DNA of 64,000 nucleotides. It comes from Planctomycetota bacterium (lineage in GTDB: Bacteria; Planctomycetota; B15-G4). This document shows, piece after piece, positions 17,394 through 26,145 of the stretch. Location: NCBI GenBank assembly GCA_029259745.1, contig JAJDEO010000048.1, positions 141,897 through 205,896 of the forward strand, given 5' to 3'. Made by a program: the position numbers and the translations under genes. Each line of letters opens with the position of its first letter. Within the stretch, counting starts at the first letter, position 1. The notes below the pieces were generated by a model, which was not told the origin of the DNA, did not search any database, and saw only the letters and a list, made by a program, of their open reading frames with translations.

Positions 17394-17512
17394 CGCAGAC
17401 AGGGGTCCGGGGCGTGACGAGGCGCGGATCCTCGCATACCGAACAGGCAGACACGGCCGGTGATCACGTCGGTCGCACGAGCGGTCACCTCCCGGTCACC
17501 TCCCCACGGCGC

Positions 17513-17530
17513 ATCATAATAATGATTATC
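17513..17530. promoter_or_regulatory. AT-rich palindrome, Fur-family-like operator candidate
   Basis: ATCATAATAATGATTATC stands out as an AT-only patch in GC-rich DNA. ATCAT (17513-17517) and ATGAT (17522-17526) form a perfect inverted repeat around AATA, and the right part continues GATTATC. The sequence resembles half-sites of Fur/Zur-type boxes (GATAAT/ATTATC). It lies 120 bases above rsmJ and 135 bases above the membrane-protein gene, so it could control either. Just before it, GGTCACCTCCC occurs twice in tandem. The assignment is by resemblance only. Confidence 0.35.
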
Positions 17531-17664
17531 GGACGTAACGAATCCAACCCACGGAGATGCCCCTTCGCCACGGTTGGGCTTCGGTTCCCAAGGTTCGCGT
17601 GGCAGGATGCCCGCGTTCGGCTCGCCCACGCCCGCGCCGAGCCGTCCCTCCCGAGACTGCATCG

Positions 17665-19365
17665 ATGACCGACGCCGACGCGCCTCCGCCGCCGCCACGC
17701 CAGCCCAACTCCTTCGGCCGCGTCCTGCTCGTCCTCCTCGGGCTCGCCGCCGGCTTGGCCCTGCGCTACGGCTATGCCACGCAGCTGGCCGGCTGGGTCG
17801 CCGATTGGGAGGCCGATGCCTTCTTGCGAGCCTGGGAAGGTCGCCCCTGGGAGGCGCTCAATCGGCTTCGTCCGCCGGGCGCCGACTGGCTCTATCACCG
17901 GATCGCCGAAGAGCTCGGCGGCACGCCGTCGATCTTGACGTTGCGACTGGCGTCGGTCGGCGTCTCGGTTGCTGCATTGATCGCAGCGTTCGACCTGGCC
18001 CTGACCATGTCGCGATCCTCGACCATCCAGCGCCGTTCGGTGCTCGCGGCGCTCGTGTTCGTCACCTGGATCTGGGCGTTGCACCCGACGCTGATCGCCG
18101 CGTCGGTGCGTCCCGATCGCGTCGTGCTTCTCGGCGGATGGCTGTGCTTCACCGTCGCTGGTGCCCTGCGCATTCACCAAGAACACTTCATCGTCGGCTG
18201 GCTGCAGCTGGCCGTCGGGCTCACGGCTTCGGTCCTGACGGGTGGGATCATCGTCGCGTTCGCGGCCGGTGTGGGCCTCATCTGGAGTCTGCTTCCCGTC
18301 CCGCGTTTCGCCGCGATGGCGCGTGTCGTGAGCGCCTTTGCGCTGGCGTTCGGCGTCGCGTGGTTCGTGCAGCGCGGGCCGCTCACCGAGCCCCCCCGCC
18401 CGTGGCTCCCCGACACGGCCGGCATGCACAGCGCGATGGCGCTCGTCGAGGCGCCGTTCACGATGTTCGATCCCGCGGAGATCGATCCTGACGCGCGCGA
18501 GAACGCGCGCTTTGACATGCTCGCCGATGCGGTCGAGAACACCCCGTCCATCGAAGTGTTCCGCGACGTCATCGACCGCTGGGTCGGTGACTTCCACGGG
18601 CCGCTGCGTTTCGAAGGGTTGCCCGGGTCGTGGCCGCGACCTTGGTCGGCGCTTGCGATCGCGCTCCTCGAGGGGCTTCTGCGCGGCGGCGTCTTGCTGT
18701 TCGTCGTCGCCACGCTCACGTCGACTCCCATCGCTTCGGATTCCGCGTGGCCGCGGGCCGGCGCCATCGTCGCGTTCATTCTCTTCGGGCTCTTGACGAC
18801 GCTGACGCTCACCGGACCGTTCGACCTCGCCGCGCTCGACATGTTGCTCGTCGGAATGGCCGGCGCGGGCATGGCTGGCACCGACCCCTCGCGTCCCGGC
18901 GCCCGGCGCACGTTCTTCCTCATCGGCGGCGCGCTCGCCTGCACGTTCCCGCTCATCGCCTGGCGTGCCGATCTGCCGCCGTCGCACTGGGTACTGCACG
19001 GACACGCTCGCCAAGGGGAACCGGCGGCGCTTGTTGCACAGTACGACTACTTGCGAGAAGTGCCCGATGATGTCGAGGCTCTGCAGCGCGCGACGTCCTA
19101 CTTGATGCACTACGAAACCCCCTTCGTTCGCCTTCCCGAAGCGGCCCTGCGGCGCGCTTGGCAACAGCAGGACCTCGCGCCTGACGGTTCGCTTGCAGTC
19201 GATCTCGTCGTTCGGGCGCTCCTCGAGAACGGGCGGATCGATGAGGCGCGTGATGTCGCGACGGACAGCGTGCTGATCACGAACAACAACGACGCCTCGG
19301 CCCGCAAGATGCTCGATCACGTCGACCACGTTGCACGTCTACAGCGTTCGCGGGGCGAGCAATGA
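17665..19365 (+). CDS. polytopic membrane protein, glycosyltransferase-39-like topology
   Basis: 566 residues. After a Pro-rich N-terminus (PPPPPRQPN) come about ten hydrophobic segments, for example VLLVLLGLAAGLALRYGYA, AALVFVTWIWALHPTLIAA and LQLAVGLTASVLTGGIIVAFA. The first loop (WVADWEADAFLRAWEG) holds acidic residues between helices 1 and 2, as in membrane glycosyltransferases of the GT-C fold, and WALHPTLIAASVRPDRVVL resembles the conserved helix-4 region of such proteins. The last 130 residues are soluble and helical. Function is not established; a sugar- or lipid-transfer role is inference. ATG 17665 is chosen because the in-frame extension to 17557 is arginine-rich and unlike protein. 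The stop overlaps the CvpA start (ATGA). Confidence 0.75.
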   Translation: MTDADAPPPPPRQPNSFGRVLLVLLGLAAGLALRYGYATQLAGWVADWEADAFLRAWEGRPWEALNRLRPPGADWLYHRIAEELGGTPSILTLRLASVGVSVAALIAAFDLALTMSRSSTIQRRSVLAALVFVTWIWALHPTLIAASVRPDRVVLLGGWLCFTVAGALRIHQEHFIVGWLQLAVGLTASVLTGGIIVAFAAGVGLIWSLLPVPRFAAMARVVSAFALAFGVAWFVQRGPLTEPPRPWLPDTAGMHSAMALVEAPFTMFDPAEIDPDARENARFDMLADAVENTPSIEVFRDVIDRWVGDFHGPLRFEGLPGSWPRPWSALAIALLEGLLRGGVLLFVVATLTSTPIASDSAWPRAGAIVAFILFGLLTTLTLTGPFDLAALDMLLVGMAGAGMAGTDPSRPGARRTFFLIGGALACTFPLIAWRADLPPSHWVLHGHARQGEPAALVAQYDYLREVPDDVEALQRATSYLMHYETPFVRLPEAALRRAWQQQDLAPDGSLAVDLVVRALLENGRIDEARDVATDSVLITNNNDASARKMLDHVDHVARLQRSRGEQ

Positions 19366-19886
19366 CGAGCGGTTGGCACGACCTCGACAAGCTCGCCGCG
19401 CTCGTCGTCTTCGTCTGTGCCTGGCTCGGACTCTGGCGCGGTGCGACGCGCACGGTCGTCGGGCTCGTTGCGCTTGCCGCCGGTATCGCGCTCGCCGCGG
19501 TGTTCGGCGCCGAGGTTGGTGACGCCGTGACCTCGGGGCGCTCAGCCCTCGAGCCCTTCGCGCCGCTGATCGGGTCGTCGATCGTCTACGGCGCCGTGCT
19601 CATCTTTGGTGCATTCGTCGCACGCGTCGCGCGCCGGCGGGCCGAAGAGCGAAGCTTCGGTGCCATCGACCGCGTGTTCGGGCTCGTGCTCGGCACGGGC
19701 CGCGGAATCGGTTACGTGGCCGTCGCGATGATCGCTCTGCGCACGCTGCCTCTCGACAGCCTCCACGCTGCGTCGGAGCACACCGTCGCGCTCGGCGTGA
19801 CGCGCACGGCGTTCGAGCTCGTCGAACCCGTGCTCCCCACCAAGATGACGGCCTGGGTCGGAGACGCACTCATCCCGACGCGTTAG
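19362..19886 (+). CDS. CvpA-family membrane protein
   Basis: 174 residues with four hydrophobic segments (LAALVVFVCAWLGLWRGATR, VVGLVALAAGIALAAVFG, IVYGAVLIFGAFVARVA, GIGYVAVAMIALRTLPL) and the CvpA family hallmark of a Gly/Arg turn after helix 1 and a conserved D-R-x-x-G-x-x-L-G-x-x-R-G (DRVFGLVLGTGRG). CvpA was named for colicin V production, but its wider role appears to be envelope stress or bile tolerance and is not settled. It is coupled to the preceding membrane-protein gene by a four-base overlap. Its last 51 bases, including the stop, are repeated exactly 146 bases downstream. Confidence 0.83.
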   Translation: MTSGWHDLDKLAALVVFVCAWLGLWRGATRTVVGLVALAAGIALAAVFGAEVGDAVTSGRSALEPFAPLIGSSIVYGAVLIFGAFVARVARRRAEERSFGAIDRVFGLVLGTGRGIGYVAVAMIALRTLPLDSLHAASEHTVALGVTRTAFELVEPVLPTKMTAWVGDALIPTR

Positions 19887-19897
19887 CAGCTCGTGCG
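19836..19897 (+). repeat. 62-bp direct repeat, copy 1 (3' end of the CvpA gene)
   Basis: Begins CCCACCAAGATGACGG and ends AGCAGCTCGTGCG. It covers the last codons and stop of the CvpA-family gene plus 11 downstream bases. Identical over all 62 bases to 19982-20043. Confidence 0.95.
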
Positions 19898-19981
19898 GCG
19901 CCGCACTTGCGGTGGTGACCGCCGGCACGGAGACCAGAGGCGCCCCGCGCGCCGTCGACGTCGCGCTCCGCCGAGGTCTGG

Positions 19982-20043
19982 CCCACCAAGATGACGGCCT
20001 GGGTCGGAGACGCACTCATCCCGACGCGTTAGCAGCTCGTGCG
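19982..20043 (+). repeat. 62-bp direct repeat, copy 2
   Basis: Exact copy of 19836-19897 placed 146 bases further on, with an unrelated 84-base spacer. Here the repeated codons have no gene in front of them. A local duplication is the simplest reading; perfect identity in non-coding DNA suggests it is recent or maintained. Confidence 0.95.
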
Positions 20044-20132
20044 AGTGGTGTCGCTTCGTCGCGGTCTGGCAACGCCGAGTCCGGCTCAGCGAGCGCGGCC
20101 ACGAACGTGCTGCTCGCCCGCCGAGACATGGC

Positions 20133-22478
20133 TCACGGGTCGGTCTCGTCGTCCTCGCCGCCGGTGTGACGGATCGGCACCTCGGTCTTGGCCTTAGCCT
20201 CGGCCTCGGCCGCAGCCGCGCGGGCCAGCTCGAGCAGGCGCGGTGCGAGGTTCCAGCGCTGGACGCGCTCACGGATCCGATGGTCTTCACCCTGCGTGGC
20301 GATGAGTTCGGTGAGCAGCGACTCGCCCTTGCGTTCGGCGCCGGTCATGTAGAGCGCGTCGACTTCGTAGCAGCGGAAGGCAATGTGCTTGGCCTGCGAC
20401 TCTTCGAGGTCGGTCGGGATCAGGAACTTGAGACGCGTGAGCGCCGTGTCGGGATCGGCGGCTTCCTCGTCGCTCGGGAAGAGCAGCATGTGAATGTAGG
20501 CGAGGTTGACGCTCTCCTCACCGCTGTGTTCCATGAGGTAGCCGCGTGCCACTTCCTGGCCATCCTTCGAGAAACCGTAGCGGTCGAGCAGCCGTGCGAT
20601 CTGAACTGTCGTCACGGCGTCATCGGTGTTTTCTGCCGCAAGTGCGAGGAACTCGTCAAGCGCCGACGAGATGCCGCCGGCGAGGCGCGCGCGCGCCGCG
20701 ATGAATCGATCGGCATCGTTGAAACGCCCCTCGCGCTCACGCTCGGCGAGGATCTCGAGCGCCTCGATTCTCGTCGACACGATCGGGGACGCGAGGAGGT
20801 CCATGGGCGGACACGCGACCTGGTCCATCAGCAACGGCTGGTCGAAGTCGGGCGAGCGTCGTTCCGTGTGGCACTTGCCGCACTTCTGCTCGTTGCGGAT
20901 CGACCAGACGTACAGCGGCTGCATCGTGCGTCGCGCATTGCTGCCGTGGAGCGTCGAGACCCCGTCGTGGCAGGCGAAGCAGCTCACGCCGCCGAGCGGA
21001 TCCTCGAGGCGAACGTCGTCATAGCCCCCCTCGAGCCCGAAGCCCGTGCTGTGACATTCGAGGCAGCTCGGATCTGAAGCGCGTTGATTCTCACGAAGTG
21101 ACTCAAAGGCCTGGGCGTGCGGCGTCTGCGACCAGAAGTTGTACTGCTCTTGGTGGCATTCGTAGCAGTCGTCCGGGCTCGGGATGCGCGGGTGCTCGAG
21201 TGTGCGCTGCGGCGGTGGGAGATCGGCCTGGGCGAGTGCTGCCGCGAAGCGTTCGGCGAACGCGCCCGGCTGGATGCGCACCGCGTGATCGGCGGAAACT
21301 TTGGGAAGCTCGGCGACTCGGTGGTCGATCGCAGAGCCGGTGTAGCTGGCCATCTCAACGAGGCCGGCTCGGTCCTGCTCGAGGAAAGCGATGCGCTCGG
21401 CAAATCCTGCGCCGTCGATCGACGGGTCGGCTTGGGCGGTGGCTCGAAGCTGGTCGAGGTCGGAGGTGCCGTAGCGCTCGACGAACTGCCCGAGCCAGAT
21501 GTCTTCGCGTTTGAGCTTTTCTTCGAGCAGATACTGCTCGGACACATCGGAGAGGTTGAGGTCGTTGTCGACGACTCGGATGATCGTCTGTCCGACTTCC
21601 TTGCCGAGCGGTGCCGCCACGGCCAGTGCCGCACCGAAGCGGAAGGCGATGTCGCGGACTTCTGACGACGCGTCGCGCGACCCGATGACGAGGTCGACGG
21701 TACCGAGGTCCAAGATCTTGCTGTTCGTCGTACCGGCCACGGCGCTGAGAACGACGAGGAAGTCGATGTCGTGCTCGCTGCGAATACGCTCGGCCTCGGC
21801 GCCGACCGCGTCGATGACGTTCGTGAGTTCGAGGTCGTCGTCGGACAACGACCGCATCTTGCGCGCCTTGTCGGCCCCGCGCGTCGGCGCCGCGCCGAGG
21901 AACGCAAGCCGGGGTCCGTCGGGGGCGCTCGGTTCGGGCATCCAAGACGACACCACGCGTCCCAGGCCCTTCTTGTCGTTGGCATTCGTGATGAGCAGGC
22001 GCACACCTCGCTCGGCGGCCATGTCGAGAAGCGCGCCGGCGCCGAACGACAGGTCGAGCGATCCGGGAACGAGGGCGTCGACCCGCGCGGCCCCGAGGGC
22101 TTCCATGGTGACGCCGCTCTCGACGTCGAGCGCCATGTGGTCGATCTTGTTCGCCGGCGCGTACTTGGTCGAGACGAGCGTGTCACCGACGCAGACGAGG
22201 TAGGCCTGGTCGCCGGCGTCCCGCAGGCTGTTGCGGAGCTCGCTTGCGCCTGCAAGGACGGGCTCGGGGTCCTCGATGCACGGAATGCCGTCGACCATGC
22301 CTTGCAGCCGGTTGAGCTGGAGCAGGTGCACCTGCCCGTCGACGTGCCGCCGGTCCCCCACGTGCGCCGGATCTTCACCGGGCGCGCTCGCCTGTTCTCC
22401 GCAGCTGAGCAAGCAGGACGTCAAGAGGCCGGCGACGAGCGACGACCGCGCGGTGCCGAGGGACGAAATGCGGCGCAT
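20133..22478 (-). CDS. tetraheme cytochrome c fused to a degenerate 5'-nucleotidase-like domain (lipoprotein)
   Basis: 781 residues. A lipoprotein signal ends at LLSCGEQ (about residue 22). Residues about 45-400 resemble UshA-type metallophosphatases (VCVGDTL, PGSLDLSFGAG, LLITNANDKKG, LVIGSRD), but the opening H-T-N-D-x-H-G motif is replaced by LLQLNRLQG and the N-H-D/E motif by GSLDL, so metal binding and catalysis look lost. The next part has four CxxCH heme sites at residues 438 (CYECH), 472 (CLECH), 500 (CFACH) and 533 (CGKCH), with cytochrome-c554-like spacing and text (WSQTPHAQAF, CHSTG). The last 240 residues are helical, TPR-like. It is probably an extracytoplasmic electron carrier. 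ATG 22478 is chosen for the signal; the frame extends upstream to 22832. Confidence 0.88.
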   Translation of the reverse strand: MRRISSLGTARSSLVAGLLTSCLLSCGEQASAPGEDPAHVGDRRHVDGQVHLLQLNRLQGMVDGIPCIEDPEPVLAGASELRNSLRDAGDQAYLVCVGDTLVSTKYAPANKIDHMALDVESGVTMEALGAARVDALVPGSLDLSFGAGALLDMAAERGVRLLITNANDKKGLGRVVSSWMPEPSAPDGPRLAFLGAAPTRGADKARKMRSLSDDDLELTNVIDAVGAEAERIRSEHDIDFLVVLSAVAGTTNSKILDLGTVDLVIGSRDASSEVRDIAFRFGAALAVAAPLGKEVGQTIIRVVDNDLNLSDVSEQYLLEEKLKREDIWLGQFVERYGTSDLDQLRATAQADPSIDGAGFAERIAFLEQDRAGLVEMASYTGSAIDHRVAELPKVSADHAVRIQPGAFAERFAAALAQADLPPPQRTLEHPRIPSPDDCYECHQEQYNFWSQTPHAQAFESLRENQRASDPSCLECHSTGFGLEGGYDDVRLEDPLGGVSCFACHDGVSTLHGSNARRTMQPLYVWSIRNEQKCGKCHTERRSPDFDQPLLMDQVACPPMDLLASPIVSTRIEALEILAEREREGRFNDADRFIAARARLAGGISSALDEFLALAAENTDDAVTTVQIARLLDRYGFSKDGQEVARGYLMEHSGEESVNLAYIHMLLFPSDEEAADPDTALTRLKFLIPTDLEESQAKHIAFRCYEVDALYMTGAERKGESLLTELIATQGEDHRIRERVQRWNLAPRLLELARAAAAEAEAKAKTEVPIRHTGGEDDETDP

Positions 22479-22653
22479 GGACGAGTTCTCCGGGGCATGG
22501 ACGGTCGGGAGCATAGCAGTCGCAGAGCTGACACTGGAGCGACCGCTGGGCCGACTTTGCGCGGGGCGACGGGTGTCGAAAGCATGTCCGGGGTCGAGAC
22601 GCCGCGGTGAGTAGGACAGAATGGCGCCCCCCTCATGTATCGGATCGAAGTCG

Positions 22654-23400
22654 ATGACGGACTCAGCGGTAATGGTGGAGGCCAAGGGCCTCCGAAAAGT
22701 GTTCAAAGGACGACGCGGTGACCACACGGTTGCCGTCGACGACCTCACCCTGACGTGTCGAGCGGGAGAGGTGTTTGGCCTGCTCGGCCCCAACGGTGCG
22801 GGCAAGACGACGAGCCTGCGGATGCTTTCCACCGTCTACCGCCCCACCGAGGGCGTCGCCACGATCGACGGCCACGACGTCACGTCCGACCCCGAGAGCG
22901 TCCGCAAGAGCATCGGTTTCCTCTCCGGGAACACGGGGCTCTACCCGCGCCTCACGGCCCGCGAGGTGCTCACGTACTTCGGCCGGCTGTACGGCATGGA
23001 CGACGGCGCGATCGAGGCGCGCATCGCGCACCTTGCGCAGCTGCTCGACATGGACTTCCTCGAGAAGCGCTGCGACAAGATGTCCACGGGCATGAAGCAG
23101 AAGGTGAACATCGCGCGCACCGTCATCCACGACCCCGCCGTGCTCGTGCTCGACGAGCCGACCGCCGGCCTCGATGTCCTTGCCGCACGGACGATCGTCG
23201 ACTTCGTCAAAGACTGCCGCACGCGCGGCAAGTGTGTGATCTTCTCGACGCACATCATGCACGAGGTCGAGCGTCTGTGTGACCGTCTCGCCGTCATCCA
23301 CAAGGGGCGCATGCAGTTCGACGGCACGCTCGAACAGATGCGTGCCACGCATGGACACGACCTCGAAGACGCGTTCATCTCAGTGTTGGAGGCCGCGTGA
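22654..23400 (+). CDS. natA: ABC transporter ATP-binding protein, NatA-type
   Basis: 248 residues. All ATPase motifs are present: Walker A GPNGAGKTT, a Q-loop region, the signature MSTGMKQKV in place of LSGGQ, Walker B VLVLDEPTAGLD, and the H-loop in FSTHIMHEVERLCD. The signature S-T-G-M-K-Q-K is the version found in NatA/YhaQ-type exporters. The permease gene follows with a one-base stop/start overlap, so the two make an exporter. In Bacillus subtilis NatAB exports sodium; the substrate here is not proven. ATG 22654 is chosen over 22621 because it begins just before the conserved start (VEAKGLRKVF). It is divergent from the cytochrome gene with a 175-base shared promoter gap. Confidence 0.92.
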   Translation: MTDSAVMVEAKGLRKVFKGRRGDHTVAVDDLTLTCRAGEVFGLLGPNGAGKTTSLRMLSTVYRPTEGVATIDGHDVTSDPESVRKSIGFLSGNTGLYPRLTAREVLTYFGRLYGMDDGAIEARIAHLAQLLDMDFLEKRCDKMSTGMKQKVNIARTVIHDPAVLVLDEPTAGLDVLAARTIVDFVKDCRTRGKCVIFSTHIMHEVERLCDRLAVIHKGRMQFDGTLEQMRATHGHDLEDAFISVLEAA

Positions 23401-24923
23401 TGAATGCCCGTCGAGTGATGGTGATCGCGAAGAAGGAGTTCAAGGACGTGCTGCGCGATCGGCGCACGCTCATCTTCATGGTGCTGCTCCCGCTTCTCGT
23501 CATGCCGGTGATGTTCCTGGGGATCGCGAAGTTTGCGCAGGAGCAGCAGTCCAAGAAGCAGTCGCGCACGTTGCGCGTTGCCGTCGACTCGAATGTCGAG
23601 CCGATGATCACGGCTCTCGCCGATCAATGGATGGCTGAGAACTCGCCGCGGCTGATGATCACGAGTGCGAAGATCGGTCTGTCGTTTCCGGCTGCGGGCG
23701 GGGATCGCAAGGGGCTCGGCACGATGATCGAGCAGGTCAGGGACATGATGGATGGCGGGGCTGACGCGGCCTCGCTTGCGGATCTCGATCCGGACCTCGT
23801 CGAGAGTGGCGTGCGTCTTGCGCGCGAGATCGATCCCGCGGACAAGGCGCTCTTCGATGACGCCAGCACGATCTCCACGTTCCGGACGAAGACCGAGTTC
23901 ATCCTGATCGAGGACCTCGAACCAAGTGAGACACGCCTGCCGGCTGGGGTGGAGGTCCCCGACGATCTCCCCGAATCGTGGGACGGAGAGCAGCTTGCAC
24001 GCGCGATCCAGGACAAGACGATCCACGCGGCGATCCACCTTCCGAGCAACGTTTTCGACATGCTCGAAGACCAACGCGCGAGTGTTCCTTTCAGCGTGTT
24101 CTACGACGAGAGCGTGAGTCTGTCGGAAGAAGCGTCCGACCGCCTCGCGGCGTTCGCGCGCATCGTCGGCAACGGCCTACTCGAGATGCGTCTGGCCGAC
24201 AACGGACTCGCGCCGCAGTTCGCCGAGCCCATCGTGTTCGAAGGCGCGGACATGGCCACCCCCTCGCGGCGTGTCCAGGCGTTCCTCGGCGGCTTGCTGC
24301 CGTACATGATCATCATGTTCAGCTTCTTCGGTGCCTTCTACCCATCGCTCGACCTCACGGCCGGTGAGAAGGAGCGCTTCACGATGGAGACGCTGCTGCT
24401 CGCGCCCGTGTCGCGCATGGAACTGGCGGCCGGCAAGTTCGTCGTCGTCTTCGTCGCCGCCGTCGTCGCGGCGGTGCTCGCCACGACATCACTCGGTCTG
24501 ACGTTCACGCAGGGCATCCTGCCCCAGGGTGTCGCCGCAGGCTTCGACATCCAGTTCGAGCCGGAGGCCGTCATGCTCACGGCCGTGCTCTTGATCCCGG
24601 TGTCGGCTCTGTTCGCGGCCGTGTTGCTGGGCGTCGCGCTCCTCGCGCGTTCGTTCAAGGAGGCACAGAGCTACACGGCGCCGCTGCAGTTCATCGTGAT
24701 CCTGCCGGCCATGGCTGCGATGCTGCCCGACCTCGAAGCCGAGCTGCACCTGGCGTGGATCCCCTTCCTCAACGTCTCGATGCTGATGCGCGAGCTGTTG
24801 AAGGGCAACTATCTTTGGGACTTCTTCGGCATCACCATGCTCAGCATGGGGCTACTCACGCTGCTGACGATCTGGGGCGCGAGCCTGATCTTCCGGCGCG
24901 AGACGGTCATCCTGCGCACCTGA
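23400..24923 (+). CDS. natB: ABC transporter permease, NatB-type (ABC-2)
   Basis: 507 residues. An N-terminal cytoplasmic amphipathic start (VIAKKEFKDVLRDRRTLIFMVLLP) is the ABC-2 hallmark and leads to the first membrane helix. A large extracytoplasmic loop of about 250 residues follows, then five or six C-terminal helices (YMIIMFSFFGAFYPSLDLTAGEKERFTMETLLLAPVSR, FVAAVVAAVLATTSLGL, ALFAAVLLGVALLARSF, FFGITMLSMGLLTLLTIWG). The E-K-E-R-x-T-x-E-x-L-L motif between helices is well conserved in NatB/YhaP proteins. ATG at 23400 shares its A with the ATPase stop; GTG at 23397 is an alternative. An inverted repeat at 24935-24976 can end the transcript. Confidence 0.9.
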   Translation: MNARRVMVIAKKEFKDVLRDRRTLIFMVLLPLLVMPVMFLGIAKFAQEQQSKKQSRTLRVAVDSNVEPMITALADQWMAENSPRLMITSAKIGLSFPAAGGDRKGLGTMIEQVRDMMDGGADAASLADLDPDLVESGVRLAREIDPADKALFDDASTISTFRTKTEFILIEDLEPSETRLPAGVEVPDDLPESWDGEQLARAIQDKTIHAAIHLPSNVFDMLEDQRASVPFSVFYDESVSLSEEASDRLAAFARIVGNGLLEMRLADNGLAPQFAEPIVFEGADMATPSRRVQAFLGGLLPYMIIMFSFFGAFYPSLDLTAGEKERFTMETLLLAPVSRMELAAGKFVVVFVAAVVAAVLATTSLGLTFTQGILPQGVAAGFDIQFEPEAVMLTAVLLIPVSALFAAVLLGVALLARSFKEAQSYTAPLQFIVILPAMAAMLPDLEAELHLAWIPFLNVSMLMRELLKGNYLWDFFGITMLSMGLLTLLTIWGASLIFRRETVILRT

Positions 24924-24934
24924 ACGCGACGCGA

Positions 24935-24976
24935 CGCGGATCGAGCGGGCGTGTCAACGCACCGTCTCGATCCGCG
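24935..24976. terminator. hairpin between convergent natB and the basic-protein gene
   Basis: CGCGGATCGAG at 24935-24945 pairs with CTCGATCCGCG at 24966-24976, an 11-bp perfect stem with a 20-base loop. It starts 12 bases after the natB stop and could serve both convergent transcripts. Confidence 0.5.
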
Positions 24977-25035
24977 CCGTGTCGTCGAGTCGACGACCCC
25001 ATGCGTGGTGGTCGGCTGAGCGAACGCGTCGTCGA

Positions 25036-26145
25036 TTACTTTCCGGACGCGGCCTTTCCGGCCTTGTTCTGAGCGCGCACACGGTAGGCCTTGTGCGGGT
25101 TCGAGAAGCGGATCGCGCCGCGCTTCGTCGGTGCCAGTGAGTTGGGCACGTGCGGGACGACGACCGGCTGCGGCGCGGGCGCGTTGGCCTGCGCACGCGC
25201 GGCGCGCTTCTTGCTCATGGCCTTGGCGACGCGGTTCGGCTTGCCCGTCACCTGCGCGCGCTTCTCGAGCTTGGCGATGTGGTTGCGACGCAGCGCGTCG
25301 ATCTCCCACGGGAGCATCTGAGCGAGGCGTTCGGCAGCACGTTCCTTGTACGTCACCGCGAGCGCATCTTCCTTCGCCGACTGGGCGTTGGACTGACGAG
25401 TCGCGAAGGCTTCGGCGAAGCGGTTGTTACGTCCGGTCTTCTCGGCTCGCTCGGCCTGGGCTGCGGCGAAGTTGCGCGCGTGGGCTTGGATCTCCCAGGG
25501 CTTCATCGCGGCGAGACGCTCAGCGGCGCGGTTGCGGTAGAACTCGCGCTCCTTGTCGCTCATCACCTTCGCGTCGTCGTTCACGCTGGCGACGCGCTTG
25601 TTGTTCGCAGCGTTGTTGTTGTTGTTCGCCTGCTGGTTCGCGGCAACACGGTTGCGTGTTTGCGCGAGCGCGACACGTCCGGCCTTGTTGACGAGGGACG
25701 GGTTGACGAGGGACGGGTTGACCAGAGACTTGTTCGAAGGTTGGCGCGCGGCCTGGCGCATCGGCGAGACGACCATGGTTGACGACGGCGCTGACGACGG
25801 CGCAGCGACGCGCGTGGTCTCGCGCACACTCACGTTGGCGTTCTGGGGTGCGAGCGGAGCCCGCAGCGCGGGTGCACGCTGCGGTGGCGTCGCGGCGATC
25901 GGTCGCGGCGCTGCCTGACGAGGTGCAGCCTGACGAGGTGCAGCCTGCTGCACCTGCTTGCGGGCGTTCATGTTCTTGGCCGGCGCACGTCCCTTGGCGC
26001 GCGGCAAGGAGGTCGACGAGGTCGACGGCGAGGACGCGCGATTCGCGCTTCCGCGGTTCGCGCCGCCCTGGTTCTGGGCATTGGCGACGTCGGACATCGC
26101 GAGCACGGCCGCCAGGCTGGCTGCGATGATGTGGGTAATGCGCAT
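25036..26145 (-). CDS. exported basic Ala/Arg/Asn-rich protein with two helical repeats
   Basis: 369 residues, not recognised. A signal peptide (MRITHIIAASLAAVLAMSDVANAQ) is followed by a low-complexity half: repeated QAAPR blocks, three runs of SLVN, and an Asn-rich stretch (QQANNNNNAANN). Then two related blocks of about 45 residues appear, each with [RK]-x-R-A-A-E-R-L-A-x-M-x-P-W-E-I and ending in a G-[RK]-x-N-R-x-A-[EK]-A pattern, followed by a basic tail. The net charge is strongly positive. Possible roles are nucleic-acid or cell-wall binding outside the cytoplasm; both are guesses. ATG 26145 is chosen for the signal; the frame extends to 26247 without sense. Confidence 0.72.
   Translation of the reverse strand: MRITHIIAASLAAVLAMSDVANAQNQGGANRGSANRASSPSTSSTSLPRAKGRAPAKNMNARKQVQQAAPRQAAPRQAAPRPIAATPPQRAPALRAPLAPQNANVSVRETTRVAAPSSAPSSTMVVSPMRQAARQPSNKSLVNPSLVNPSLVNKAGRVALAQTRNRVAANQQANNNNNAANNKRVASVNDDAKVMSDKEREFYRNRAAERLAAMKPWEIQAHARNFAAAQAERAEKTGRNNRFAEAFATRQSNAQSAKEDALAVTYKERAAERLAQMLPWEIDALRRNHIAKLEKRAQVTGKPNRVAKAMSKKRAARAQANAPAPQPVVVPHVPNSLAPTKRGAIRFSNPHKAYRVRAQNKAGKAASGK

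Noticed and set aside
17485..19329. 614-codon minus-strand frame
   Set aside because: Antisense to the membrane-protein gene at 17665-19365, dominated by Arg/Glu/Asp, no hydrophobic or domain pattern.
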